Shown here: positions 11,014 to 20,260 of the stretch, piece by piece
How the letters are laid out: every line of letters starts with the position of its first letter
Numbering within the stretch: the first letter of the stretch is position 1
Assembly (NCBI GenBank): GCA_951804985.1
Contig: OX638131.1
Span: 61,388,131 to 61,452,130 of the forward strand
Source: Dryomyza anilis
Taxonomy: Eukaryota; Arthropoda; Insecta; Diptera; Dryomyzidae
Direction: 5' to 3'
DNA length: 64,000 nt
The notes under the pieces: generated by a model
Databases searched by the model: none
Told to the model about the DNA's origin: nothing
What the model saw: the letters and a program-made list of their open reading frames with translations, nothing else
Program-made: the position numbers and the translations under genes

Positions 11014-11965
11014 TTACCCTACAAAAAGTCTGTGTTCACAGTATCGTTGTAAGATACTACTAATTCTCCACTTCAATGTTTGTCCGTAAACCATTTCTGC
11101 AGATGAATATTTAAGATCTTCTTTAATAGAAATTCTTAATCCGAGAAGTATCCATGGCAAGATTTCTGACCAATGCATGGACTCATTTGAAGAAACAATT
11201 GACGTCTTGAATTGCCGATGGACACGTTCTATCATGCCGTTCGCTTGCGGTGGTGATGTATGTCGAGTAAAAATAATTTTTAAATGTTTAAGATGTTGAA
11301 TCTCATTTTCACTTGCAATTAAAATGTCATCCACGTATGTAAACACATAATCTAAACCGAAAAAGACTTCAATGATGAAGAGTTGAAATGTTTACGCATG
11401 TTTCGTAGACCGAATGGCATGCGTACAAATTCGAACATTCCGAAAGGCGTTGTGATTGCAGTTTTGTGTAAATCTTCTTTTTCCATTGGAATTTGGTGGT
11501 ACGCACGAACTAGATCAATTTTTAAAAATATGGTCTTATTTTTTAGATCTATACTTAAATCGTGTATGTGTGGGAGTGGATAATGAACGGGTATGGTAAT
11601 ACAGTTAAGCATCCTGTAATCGCCACATGGACGCCAATTGTTCCTTTATGGGAATTAAATGTAAGGAGAGTTTGAAGGTCTGCATATACCTACCTTCACA
11701 AGATATTCGAACTCTGTTTTTGCGATCTTCAGTTTTAACGGGTCTAGACGACGCGATCTTGTGAATGGTAAAACACCTGTTTCTATTTTATGAACCGTGT
11801 TGTTCTTTACTTGTTTTGTGTAGTCAGGTTCAGAGGCTAAGGATGTGAAAATTTATTTTCAGTAATAGGTAATTTGAGTGAATAAATATCGCCAAAACCG
11901 GAAGTTCCGTTTACTTTTAATTTGGTAGTGATGTCAATAATTTGAAACACGTTGCTCGTGAACGA
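11014..11965 (-). pseudogene. Ty3/gypsy remnant C: RT fused to integrase by deletion
   Basis: Minus strand. A degraded protease-RT linker (VNGTSGFGDIYSLKLPITEN near 11900) leads to RT motifs: KAEF-like [56 protein letters not shown], and YVDD at about 11330. Immediately after the helix following YVDD (HLKHLKIIFTR) the frame passes into integrase (HTSPPQANGMIERVHRQFK, LPWILLGLR, SSAEMVYG). RNase H and most of integrase are deleted without breaking the frame. A different gypsy lineage from copies A and B. No LTRs found. Confidence 0.85.
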
Positions 11966-12670
11966 GAGTAATGATTTTATTCTGTTTACTCTTTATTCAC
12001 GAAGTTGAAGCAACTAACATTTTTTATGTTATTCATATTCAAGCGATAAAGATCAAATTTATCAAAACTTTTTATTCACGTAGTGTATGTAATGTAGTTA
12101 AGTGTTGCATTTTGTGGTCATGACCTCACAAAAGTGGTTAAAAAAAACATTTTTTTACCTAAAAATTTGTATTGCGGACATAATGGGATGCCTAATGGTA
12201 CCATTTAGAGTGGTCAATGACCACCAATTAACAATTTTGACTACAAAGCGGAAATCGATTGCGGACATCATGGGATGCCTAATGGTACCATTTTGATATT
12301 TCCACAATAAAAATGTTTGGGTTAAAAATTCTTTTTTTTTACCAACTTTTTGGGATATGTTTTGATTTTCTTTAAAGGCTACACTCAACTTGTGAATAAA
12401 AAGATTTGCCAATTTTATTGTGAACACTTTTGAACATGAACAGAAGATAATTAATATGTTGCTCATCTCTTATGAAGAGTAAAAATGTATCGAATGTGAG
12501 TACTCGTGAGCAGCCAAATTCTGTTCGATAACGAGTTTTCACTTTGAAGTGTGAAGAAAAATAATGAACTTTCGTATTCATTTATGAAGATTTATGGTGA
12601 GTGAATAATATTGAATATTCATTTATGAGTATTGCCGAACCCTGGATATAATAGCATGTGAATTCCTTTC
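11966..12670. other. Non-coding stretch with an 87-bp tandem duplication
   Basis: Segment 12171-12257 (GCGGACATAATGGGATGCC, AATGGTACCATTT) repeats at 12258-12294, so the second copy is partial. Stems such as GTGGTCA-A-TGACCAC are present. No coding region recognised. Confidence 0.5.
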
Positions 12671-12679
12671 AAAAGTTAT

Positions 12680-12930
12680 AGCGACAAAAATGTTGCGATT
12701 TCACAATAAAAGGACTTAAGATACGACATTTTTGGTTGCAATCAATTATTTGAATCAAAACCATTCTACGTAGATGCTTAAAATCCTTTAAAAACATTAT
12801 TTACCATAAAAATGAGCAAAAACAAAATTTTGCACAATTTTCAAAAAGTCCATAAAATTTTTGCATTTCAATATATTTATATGCGCCACTGATTTTGTGA
12901 TGGCAATTTATAAAAAAAAATCAGTTCACG
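12680..12930. repeat. Interspersed repeat shared with 31618-31850
   Basis: About 240 bases align in the same orientation with 31618-31850. Landmarks are GACTTAAGATA, GCACAATTTTCAAAA, GTCCATAAAATTT and TATGCGCCACTGATTTTGTG. Non-coding; class unknown. Confidence 0.6.
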
Positions 12931-13091
12931 CAATACACTAGACTATTTCAAATAATAAAAATAATAATGGGAATGTGCCACGCGAAAAACTGCTGTTTTG
13001 AAATAATTCACGCTCATTTTTTTTCAACATTTGTAGTGATCGTACTCTTTCGATCTTTGCCGCAAAGAACCATTTGAAACATTGAAACATG

Positions 13092-13092
<1 letters not shown>

Positions 13093-13171
<79 letters not shown>

Positions 13172-13369
13172 AAATCTAAAATTGCGGTGTGATTCGTGTC
13201 ACTGTTTTTAATTCTAAATATTTTATTTGAATGGTAAATTACTGAAATTAATGGTGGATCTACTAAATACTAGTTATATAATAAAATTACGCTTCTTTTA
13301 AAACTGGCGTTTTTAATTGTTAAATAAATCTAACATGGATAAAAAAAATAAACTTTATGGGGTGCCGCA

Positions 13370-13422
<53 letters not shown>

Positions 13423-13461
13423 TATATATATATAGTTTGAGGCACCCCATCAAGTTTATTT

Positions 13462-13505
<44 letters not shown>

Positions 13506-13669
13506 CGATTCTTTTCAAACTGGCGTTTTTCATTTTGAAATAAATCTAACATGGAAAAAAAAAACATGATGGGGTGCCTCAAACTATATATATATATATA
13601 TATATATATAGATATATATATATATATATATTTACCATTCAAATACTTTAAATTGAAAACAGTGACACG

Positions 13670-13750
<81 letters not shown>

Positions 13751-13800
13751 CATTTGCGGCAATTACCATTCAAATACTTTAAATTGAAAACAGTGACACG

Positions 13801-13897
<97 letters not shown>

Positions 13898-13920
13898 CAT
13901 TTGCGGCAATTAGATTAATG
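13093..13920. repeat. (TA)n tracts alternating with two repeated, partly inverted cassettes
   Basis: Six or more (TA)n runs are separated by cassettes. Cassette 1 (AACTGGCGTTTTT, AAATCTAACATGG, GGGGTGCC.CAAAC) occurs twice direct and once partly inverted at 13300-13595. Cassette 2 (ACCATTCAAATACTTTAAAT, GTGACACGAATTA) occurs at 13633 and 13766 direct and at 13185-13245 inverted, with CACCATTTGCGGCAATTA following each direct copy. Apparent open frames are translated microsatellite. Confidence 0.8.
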
Positions 13921-14169
13921 TCAGAATTTATATATTTTTTATATTTTATGCATTTTCTCCCTGCAAAGCATTGAATACATTTTCAAATAATGATGTCATG
14001 CATGTCATTCATCAAGGAAGTCACAAATGATTGTCATAAATATATTTAATTTTATTTATTATATTTAATTTTATTTATAATATTTAATTTTTATTTTTTT
14101 TTATTTATCTATTTTATTTATTATTTCAATTTTATTATTTTCTTATGTTCTCGGATGGAATGGAATGTG

Positions 14170-14300
14170 TACTTGCTAATGTCAATAACGTACTTCACTA
14201 ACGGCCACTGCTTATTATCTCGCTTTTATAAAAATTGCTAATGTCAATAACGTACTTCACTAACGGCCACTGCTTATTATCTCGCTTTTATAAAAATTGG
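14170..14300. repeat. 62-bp tandem duplication
   Basis: The unit GCTAATGTCAATAACG … CTCGCTTTTATAAAAATT is present twice back to back with no differences that I can see. No coding. Confidence 0.8.
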
Positions 14301-14699
14301 TCCGTCAATTTGTGAATTATATGGCAGGGTGACATCGAACGCAAATTTTCAGTTTTACGAGTAAATGCTGCCTCTAGACGTATGTTGTATGCATTTCACA
14401 TTGCATTTCACAAAGTAAATTCTGCGTACCTTTAGGGGCATGTGACGTGAATGTTAATTTTCATCAATAACATTTCATCAATGACAGATTTTCACAATGT
14501 CATTGATATATGTATATGGGAAAAATCAGACATTTTTTAAAAAAATTGAAACTAACTTTGATTTATGAATAACTTCCGTAGTATTTCGATTTAATGATAA
14601 TGATTAATAGATTTGGATCAAGTATACCTAAAATTATAAGAATGCAAAATTTTAGTGCCAGAAGTCTTTACCTCTATTTGTTATAGTAATTTAAAGTTC

Positions 14700-14801
14700 A
14701 AAAATTAGCAAAAAATGCATTGAAATACTCTAGGTGTTTTTGCTCAAACACAAAAATTAGCAAAAAATGCATTGAAATACTCTAGGTGTTTTTGCCCGTA
14801 T
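14700..14801. repeat. ~55-bp tandem duplication
   Basis: CAAAAATTAGCAAAAAATGC … CTAGGTGTTTTTGC occurs twice in tandem (about 14698-14744 and 14751-14793). Confidence 0.75.
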
Positions 14802-14900
14802 GACCTACATATCGTTAATGTGCCATAAAGATCAAAAGAGTACGATCACTACAAATGTTGAAAAAAAATGAGCGTGAATTATTTCAAAACAGCAGTTTTT

Positions 14901-15850
14901 TTATATGTATCCATACAACCTATATATCCATACAACCTAAACATTCCAAACGACATAACTCAGCACATACACAATAGACATCTGCACAAGTCCATTTGAA
15001 ACCCACTTCAAGACATTCATTTCGTTTCAAAACATTTACTGTCGTCAACTTTATGCTTGAAAAGCAAATGAATGTCTTGCTCACAACAACAAAGAGCCAA
15101 GTACTGTCAAAACAAAACATAAGCAAAACAAAACTGAAGTGAAGAGCTCTATGATGATGTGCAATAAACATTGAAATACTGAAATGAACTGCTTATGACA
15201 CCGAGTACTTAGTGCATTTTTCATTTTTTTTTTATTTATCATTCTTACTAGAGTAAGGAATAAAGTAGAAATTTTCATTAATATTGAAATATAGAAAAAA
15301 ACAAATGGTATAAGAAAATCACATAATATTTTATATTAAGTTTTTTATTTATCGAAAAACATTTTTTTCATTATTTAATTTTTTTCATTATTTAATTACA
15401 TTTTTTTTTTGATATATTGCTTTTCGACCAAAGCGTTTTGTCGTACAACATTTTTTATTAACAATTTTTTTTTTTTTAATAATGTTGTATTTTTTATTAA
15501 CACATAAATACCAATAACAACATTACTGCCGTCGAACGATCGTTAGATTTGTTGTTGTTTTCAATGTTCGTTTTCTCACTCGTTACTCATTGCGCTCACT
15601 CGCTGCACCTACTGTATTTGAATGTTTTGAATGGCTTGATGTTTTGACAGTGCTTGACACCAATGAAACAAATACTGAAGTGAAGTGAAGTCGCTCAGAG
15701 AGACTTCACTATAATACTGTCGATTGTCATTTGCTCAATGAGTTCAAAACTGTAGAGTGCAGTAGTGCATATTTGCAGAGGAAACTTCAAAACCATTTGT
15801 GCAGATGTCTAATACATGAAACAAAAAACTCAAATACAAAAAAAAAAAAA
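14901..15850. other. Unassigned stretch with only weak inverted similarity
   Basis: A 15-base inverted match (TAGACATCTGCACAA) links about 14977 with about 15805. Otherwise AT-rich. No coding frame recognised. Confidence 0.4.
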
Positions 15851-15854
15851 TGCA

Positions 15855-16011
15855 ACCACACCACATTAAAACTCACCACAAAGAAACTCACTACACTAAA
15901 ATTCACCACACTATAATTCACCACACTAAAACTCACCAAACTAAAACTCATCACAATAAAACTCACCACACTGAAACTCACCTTATTAAAACTCACCACA
16001 CTATAACTTCT
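15855..16011. repeat. 15-bp minisatellite, AAAACTCACCACACT type
   Basis: About ten imperfect 15-base units. The period is a multiple of three, so plus-strand translation is open with a five-residue repeat (consensus His-His-Thr-Lys-Thr) and the minus strand is open too. Openness follows from the repeat; no homology suggests a protein. Confidence 0.85.
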
Positions 16012-16019
16012 ACTGTGAA

Positions 16020-16178
16020 AAACTCTACGAGGAAAGAATTCTACCGGGAAAAATTCTACCGGATTGAGTTCTATGGGAAGATTTCTACCGGGAAGAATTC
16101 TACGGGAAAGTATTCTATGGGGAAGAATTTTACATGGAAGATTTCTACTGGGAAGAAATCTAAGGCGAAATATTTTAC
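16020..16178. repeat. 15-bp minisatellite, AAGATTCTACCGGGA type
   Basis: About ten imperfect 15-base units (core TTCTACNGGGAAGAA) directly follow the previous minisatellite. The consensus is unrelated but the period is identical and the phase continues, so one 111-codon plus-strand frame spans both arrays. Confidence 0.85.
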
Positions 16179-16179
16179 G

Positions 16180-16385
16180 GTCTGATTAATAATTGTCTCT
16201 GAGAAAAGTTGTTTTGGCGGATAATTATCATTTGGTTACTACATTTATAAAACCAATAAAATAAAACTTCCAAAGCGAAGCACGAATTCGTGAAATAAAT
16301 AATTATTTTTTTTATATTAATAAAATCGCTCCATATCCTTGCATTCACAAAATCTTGGCACGAGTCGTGCACGGGTCCAGCTAGT
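16180..16385 (+). mobile_element. Helitron-like 3' terminus
   Basis: A GC-rich hairpin (GCACGA-G-TCGTGC, 16358-16370) is followed after ten bases by CTAG at 16381 and then T. This is the Helitron 3' end pattern (hairpin, about 10 nt, CTRR, T), as in small dipteran Helitrons. The 5' end (TC…) was not identified, so the length is unknown; the upstream minisatellites may lie inside it. No Rep/helicase is present. Confidence 0.5.
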
Positions 16386-16404
16386 ATATATATATAAATT
16401 GATG

Positions 16405-16840
16405 GTATAGAGATGTATGGCCTCATCCGGAGAGGCAATCTTGTTTTCATAGATACTAGAATGGATACATTTGCATATTTAAATATTTTAATGGAAAATC
16501 TACAATTTATTGTCAATAAATTGGGTATAGGGCCTTTTTACCATTTCCAGCAGGACAATGATCCTAAACACACTTCTGGAGTGGTTGCTCTACAACGTCC
16601 CAAATCAGTTAAAGCATCCCGTTGAGTTCTCGGATCTCAACCCAATGAAACATTTGTGAGACCACTTAGAAAAAAAAATCGACAGCACAACATAACCAAC
16701 GAAAATCAGCTTAAGGCGGTACTAATCGAGGAGTGGGAAAAGATCGAGTCAGAATCAACAATTAAACTGGTTAATTCCATGAAGAACCCATTAAATCAAG
16801 TAGTTATGAATGAAGGAGGACTAACTGCATATTAATGTGC
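16405..16840 (+). pseudogene. Tc1-like transposase, C-terminal remnant
   Basis: Plus strand, several frames. The best segment (16413-16570) reads FID.RMDTFAYLNILMENL then FQQDNDPKHTS, the family's second catalytic Asp region. After a frame change come DLNPMKHL (family DLNPIENL; the usual third acidic residue is replaced) and EEWEKIES-like remains, then a family-like C-terminal end near 16800. The N-terminal DNA-binding half and first Asp are absent, and no TIRs are seen. Inactive relic of a cut-and-paste transposon. Confidence 0.8.
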
Positions 16841-16928
16841 ATATTTTCTTATAGAAAAAATATGTTTACTGTATAAACTATACTGTACGGAAACTTTTTT
16901 GGTTTACTTTTCGATTTCAATAAAATTT

Positions 16929-17015
16929 GATAAAGCTTATTGAGATATGCATTAATCATCTCTGGAAGTAGAGGACGAAAAAAAATGGTCAATGCATATC
17001 TCAATAAGCTTTATC
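16929..17015. repeat. Perfect 25-bp stem hairpin
   Basis: GATAAAGCTTATTGAGATAT and five further bases at 16929-16953 are exactly inverted at 16991-17015, with a 37-base loop. A second inverted pair (ATTTGGTGTGGAATG / CATTCCACACCAAAT) lies just downstream at about 17070-17116. A diverged copy of the loop sequence (ATCTCTGGAAGTAG) recurs at 17350-17400. Confidence 0.8.
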
Positions 17016-17522
17016 AGCTGCCCAAACTTCATTGAAATCAAAGAAGGTGAGTTCCATCCGCTGGTCGATTTGGTGTGGAATGGTTCATATATATTTTGGC
17101 CATTCCACACCAAATCGATTTTTTTCAGAATTTTAAAAAGGGTCCTTTTTAAGGACATTCATTTTGAAGTGCAAGGATAATGACCACGGGACAGATGTTT
17201 ACGTTTAGAAGTTACAACTTAATTTTTCTTAAGCTTGTTCTATTAGCTTTAAAACGAGCCATCAATGAAATTTCTAGTATTTCTAGTTCAAGAGATATTT
17301 AAATATGAACAACCATACAAAAGTGATTTTTGGCCTTTTTATCCAACTTTGAGCCACTGTATCTCTGGAAGTAGTGGTCGGAAAAAAAAGAAAAAATGGG
17401 TAGTTCATGTCTCGATACCCTTTATCATTTGCCAAAATTTTCATTTAAATCGAAAAGGTAAAATCTCAAAGTTGACTTTTTTTGGTCGATTTGGTGTGGA
17501 ATGGCCCATATATAAAACATTT

Positions 17523-17587
17523 CCTATGAAAAGCTCTCACCCACCGTCGCATTCGGCATTAAACTGCGGGTGAAAGCTTTTCATAGG
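17523..17587. repeat. Small foldback derived from the SINE body
   Basis: CCTATGAAAAGCTCTCACCC and GGGTGAAAGCTTTTCATAGG form an inverted pair around a 25-base loop. This is the GGGTGAGAGCTTTTCATAGG segment of the SINE body together with an inverted copy of it. Confidence 0.65.
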
Positions 17588-17599
17588 CAATGTTTTACC

Positions 17600-18634
17600 T
17601 TAGGGGCCCCTTTGTCCAATCACGCCCATATTCTACGTTGCGATTAAAATTATAAATATGATTCTTTGTTAACATTTTTATAACTCTACTCTTAGGAGCC
17701 CCGGAGTATTACCACTTTTAAAGTTTTGGTATGTAGGAGTTACCCAGCACCTTCTTCAAACCACGCTTAAATTCCAAAGGAAAAAGGAGCGTGAACGTAT
17801 CACACTTTAAAAACGTTACAGTTTTGCATTTACAAAAAATTAGCGCGGGCGAAATTGTGCACGGTAATAAATATTAAAATTGGAATCAAATTGAAGGGAG
17901 CCAGGTCACATCTCGGCGAATTGGCGTGGAATGCCCCATATACAGTTATGTGTAAAATAATAGGAACACACGGATAGAAATGATTTGTTTGAATATGTTT
18001 GAATGTAGTTAAAAAATAATACGAAATCACCATACATGTATTACGAATGAAGTGTAATTAAATTATTGTTCAGATGTTAGTAACATATTACTATGCGTAA
18101 ACATTAAATATATTCCCCAGCAGAATCTGTCAAACTATTGTATTCTTCCAACATTCTTCTTGTATACGAAGTTGGCACTCGTTGAGCAGAATTTTCAATC
18201 TACGTCTCTTTTGTCATCGTTTGAAGTATGTATTGGTTCTTTTAAACATACTGATGTTTGAAAGAAACAAAAAAAAATTAAATTAGATGTAAGTAAAAAA
18301 ATTCTTGCAATATTCTTCTTGTATACGAAGTTTACACTCGGTGACCGCCATTTTCTGCATACGTGTCTTTTGATGTTTGTTGAGATAACGTATTCGTATC
18401 GGTAATACGATGTCATTTGTAAATTTAAGAAGTATACAAATTGTGGTACAAAAATACAAATAGTAACAAATAATATCATTTAATAGTGCAGTATATAATT
18501 TAATTGTTCCTGAATGTTTTCTAAATATTGTTAAAAGCCGACGAGGATATTTCATAAAAAAAAAAACACAACTGAAAAATCAGTGCTTCTCTTTCAAACA
18601 GAATTCGGCATGGTTTTTTACCACAGGCTCCGCG
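17600..18634. other. Old repeats and a ~158-bp-spaced duplication, no gene
   Basis: A diverged unit of the ~140-bp repeat seen at 1200-2340 occupies 17606-17770. Around 18149 and 18307 the motif ATTCTTCTTGTATACGAAGT recurs with similar flanks, indicating an old tandem duplication. GGCGTGGAATGCCCCATATA (17922) echoes motifs at 17077 and 17486. No coding region recognised. Confidence 0.5.
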
Positions 18635-20157
18635 AATATTTAGATGTGTTTTTATGCAAACATACTACTTTTTGAACTGAAACAACTGATATGTTTCTCT
18701 GACAACATATTTATATTCAGGTTTTCCAAATCATGTTATATTTTAAACATATTTATGTTTCAGTTCAAATATTTATTTTGTTTGGATGTAGTAGTATACT
18801 GTGTATATTATAACATATACTTTTTTCCGTGATATCATAATGTAAATCAAAGCTCATTACAACACTGTTCAAGTCTCAAGACAACCCTGTTTACAAATGA
18901 TTTATCAGGCAATTATATATTATGGCCTGGAGCGAAGCTGGAGGTCATTGAAAGGGACCAGATCCCAAACAGACCCAGAACTCTGTGCTGGATTCCTGCA
19001 GAGCCGTCGGATCACGCCTCGATACTGAAGATTATCAGCATCTGCAATCCGCAGCTTCCAACCCACAACTGGAAGATAGCCAAGCTGGAGCAGGCAACTG
19101 GTCGCAGACGCCATGCACTCATAGTGGTGAATGCGGAATCCCTGGCACCTCTAGCTACCACCAACGGGGTGATCAAATATGGTCTCGGGTCGATAACCCT
19201 GAAGGTATATCACCAAGATAGGAGTTGCACCAATCCACATAGCTCTGATCCCCAAATACCCTCTGGCGATAAGCAGAACAGTGGGAGGACTGACTGCATA
19301 AAACCGGCTGTGGTGGTGCACACAGAATGCACGGATGCTGTTGTGAACACTTGCGTGCCCTTACTGGCTCCATATATGGATGAAGATTTATCTTCATCGG
19401 ACAATATTTAGATGTGTTTTTATGCAAACATACTACTTTTTGAACTGAAACAACTGTTATGTTTCTCTGGAAACATATTTATATTCAAGTTTTCCAAATC
19501 ATGTTATATTTTAAACATATTTATGTTTCAGTTCAAATATTTATTTTGTTTGGAGTGTGTATATTATAACATATACTATTTTCCGTGATATTATAATGTA
19601 AATCAAAGCTCATTACAACACTGTTCAAGTCTCAAGACAACCAGTTTACAAATGATTTATCAGGCAATTATATATTATGGCCTGGAGCGAAGCTGGAGGT
19701 CATTGAAAGGGACCAGATCCCAAACAGACCCAGAACTCTGTGCTGGATTCCTGCAGAGCCGTCGGATCACGCCTCGATACTGAAGATTATCAGCATCAGC
19801 AATCCGCAGCTTTTCACCCACAACTGGAAGATAGCCAAGCTGGAGCAGGCAACTGGTCGCAGACGCCATGCACTCATAGTGGTGAATGCGGAATCCCTGG
19901 GACTTCTAGCTACCACCAACGGGGTGATCCAATATGGTCACGGGTCGATAACCCTGAAGGTATATCACCAAGATAGAAGTTGCACCAATCCACATAGCTC
20001 TGATCCCCAAGTACCCTCTGGCGATAAGCAGAACAGTGGGAGGACTGACTGCATAAAACCGGCTGTGGTGGTGCACACAGAATGCAAGGATGTTGTTGTG
20101 AACACTTGCGTGCCCTTACTGGCTTCGTATATGGATGAAGATTTATCTTCATCGGAC
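18635..20157 (+). repeat. ~0.76-kb tandem duplication carrying LINE ORF1
   Basis: Unit 1 is 18635-19402 and unit 2 is 19403-20157, each running from AATATTTAGATGTGTTTTTA to CTTCATCGGAC. Unit 2 lacks about 13 bases near 19552. Divergence is low by eye. Each unit holds the same 5' non-coding part and ORF1 segment of a LINE; only unit 2 continues into ORF2. Confidence 0.9.
18922..19402 (+). pseudogene. LINE ORF1 fragment (DUF4780-like), upstream copy
   Basis: Plus-strand frame with LEVIERDQIPNRPRTLCWIP, then LEQATGRRRHALIVVNAESL and ITLKVYHQD. This is the pattern of the DUF4780 domain found in ORF1 of dipteran R1/LOA-like LINEs, thought to be an RNA-binding component of the retrotransposition particle. 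The frame is broken between the domain halves and truncated at the duplication joint (19402). It repeats in the next unit. Confidence 0.7.
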
Positions 20158-20259
20158 ACGAAAATGCTAAATGTGAGCCATCTGTTTCTCGACGAGGACT
20201 CATTGTTGTCGGATACGGACGATGAGGTCGACGTCACGATTGATATGTCTGTCGATTGA
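19677..20259 (+). pseudogene. LINE ORF1 fragment (DUF4780-like), downstream copy
   Basis: Same domain as the upstream copy (IERDQIPNRPRTLCWIP; ATGRRRHALIVVNAESL) but complete to its acidic C-terminus (DEDSLLSDTDDEVDV…) with the stop at 20259. ORF2 starts at 20261, two bases later, a TGATATG arrangement consistent with stop-restart translation of dicistronic LINE RNA. The N-terminal part of ORF1 is missing and at least one frame break lies within the domain. Confidence 0.75.
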
Positions 20260-20260
20260 T

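Larger units (their letters stand above)
12985..14900. mobile_element. Candidate long-TIR element filled with (TA)n cassettes
   Basis: The left end 12985-13065 and right end 14821-14900 are inverted copies of about 75-80 bases with about one mismatch over the first 70 (AAAAACTGCTGTTTTGAAAT inward). The interior holds the (TA)n cassette cluster and two short tandem duplications but no transposase. No target duplication is clear. A local inverted duplication is the alternative. Confidence 0.55.

Noticed and set aside
13317..13787. Several open frames rich in Tyr-Ile around the TA cassettes
   Set aside because: Translated microsatellite, no protein similarity.
14960..15820. Element with long inverted repeats
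   Set aside because: Only about 15 bases (TAGACATCTGCACAA) match well; the rest is too weak to call.
15850..16185. 111-residue His/Thr/Lys repeat protein
   Set aside because: Openness follows from a 15-bp repeat period and the opposite strand is open as well; kept as a finding, not as a gene.
18920..19427. Minus-strand frames opposite the LINE ORF1 region
   Set aside because: Shadows of the plus-strand DUF4780-like coding; repeated only because the unit is duplicated.
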